Positions 63,541 through 64,000 of a stretch of DNA of 64,000 nucleotides are shown piece by piece; position 1 is the stretch's first letter, and every line of letters begins with the position of its first letter. Under the pieces are notes generated by a model that saw only the letters and a program-made list of their open reading frames with translations, ran no database searches and was not told where the DNA came from. The stretch comes from Neoechinorhynchus agilis (taxonomy: Eukaryota; Acanthocephala), in the NCBI GenBank assembly GCA_051530055.1, contig CM121342.1:124001-188000 (forward strand). Direction: 5' to 3'. A program made the translations under genes and the position numbers.

Positions 63541-64000
63541 TCACCGAGAATGTACTTACTTGCTAAAGTACATTAATATCCAGTCAAATTTCGTCCCATA
63601 GTTGCAGCTCATTCCACCTTTTGCACTGCTATATCCCGACGGATTGCTAGTATGCTCCGTAGTACATTAGGGAGCTCTGTTCACGGTGTGATGAATGGAA
63701 GGGATATTATTACAAAACTTCGATCGGAATGGAAACCAAACTGTAAAATGCTTTCAGCTGATGTGACTTCACTTTTCACGAAAATCCCGATCAATCGAAC
63801 AATTGAGTTGGCCATTCCGCTTCTCCTTCTAAACAATGAATGGAAGCTAACCAAGACCGACTGGAAGGGGCTCTTAGAGTTCTGTACCAAGTCTGTCAAT
63901 TTCCAGTTCGACGGAAGGGATTTCCAACAGAAAAATGGAGTGGCGATGGGAAGTCCTCTTGCTCCTGTCTTAGCGGAGGTATACATGAGACAATGGGAAT
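63541..64000 (+). mobile_element. Penelope-like RT, 5'-truncated, running off the window
   Basis: It starts abruptly at the satellite edge with PRMYLLAKVH, then one in-frame stop (63,574-63,576), FRPIVAAHSTF, GVMNGRDIITKL, MLSADVTSLFTKIPINRTIE, WKGLLEFC and GVAMGSPLAPVLAEVYMRQW to the window end. These are Penelope RT blocks from the LPKVHK-like motif to the SPLAP motif in a single frame. It is better preserved than, and clearly different in sequence from, the two minus copies at 24 and 39 kb, so it is another family. The catalytic block and any GIY-YIG domain would lie beyond the window. Confidence 0.85.

Overview
The window is animal DNA, most likely from a nematode. The basis is 28S and 18S rRNA fragments of metazoan type, a REEP-family host gene, an RTE-like reverse transcriptase of the kind common in nematodes, and Penelope-like, Gypsy and rDNA-targeted LINE relics. 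A Trichinella-like or other enoplean worm is a guess only. Almost all of the first 57 kb is repeats. Convincing host genes appear only near 57.4-59.7 kb.

Main theme: a graveyard of ribosomal DNA and its parasites. A 2.5 kb antisense 28S rRNA pseudogene (21,198-23,740) stops just short of the classical R2 target site. Short 28S pieces from that same target region recur at 6,547, 7,394, 12,009, 26,097, 28,053, 36,305, 40,878 and 48,474, nearly all at the ends of R2/R4-like non-LTR retrotransposons with a restriction-like endonuclease (RLE). The best copy (28,263-32,002, minus) has an almost whole reading frame of about 1,110 codons with one stop and two frameshifts. It ends exactly at the R2 3' junction TAGCCAAATG, followed by 210 bp of 28S. 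Its 5' side carries a 76-bp 18S fragment instead. Other copies are 5'-truncated, internally deleted (N-terminal zinc-finger end joined to the endonuclease end), chained at two neighbouring 28S sites, or duplicated as a 2.9-kb direct block and a 1.2-kb inverted pair.

Layout. 0-1.6 kb: 453-bp tandem repeat. 1.7-3.8: Gypsy fossil. 3.9-14.4: R2/R4-like copies and fragments, plus a LINE reverse transcriptase fragment. 14.4-17.3: APE-type LINE. 17.4-17.7: one satellite unit. 17.7-21.2: Gypsy fossil of CsRn1-like type. 21.2-23.7: 28S pseudogene. 23.8-26.7: block with Penelope plus R elements. 26.7-32.1: R2-like copies with 28S and 18S ends. 32.1-34.5: minisatellite of about 21 bp built on the palindrome TGACGTCA. 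34.5-36.3: R-element pieces. 36.6-38.6: satellite of about 455 bp. 38.6-41.5: second copy of the Penelope block. 41.7-46.3: two R2-like copies. 46.3-52.1: LINE 3' end, a satellite, an internally deleted R2-like copy and repeated 5' fragments. 52.4-57.2: RTE-like LINE and an RLE LINE inserted in a satellite. 57.4-59.7: REEP gene and a small secreted-protein gene. 60.7-63.5: 123-bp satellite with higher-order structure. 63.5-64.0: Penelope fragment.

How it fits together: the R elements use their reverse transcriptase and RLE to nick 28S rDNA and copy themselves in. The array seen here is dead, and its pieces have been shuffled by deletion, inversion, duplication and satellite growth. The REEP gene (ER membrane shaping) is the only clear cellular gene. 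Its two coding exons cannot be joined by a GT-AG intron, which makes it the most testable non-repeat oddity.
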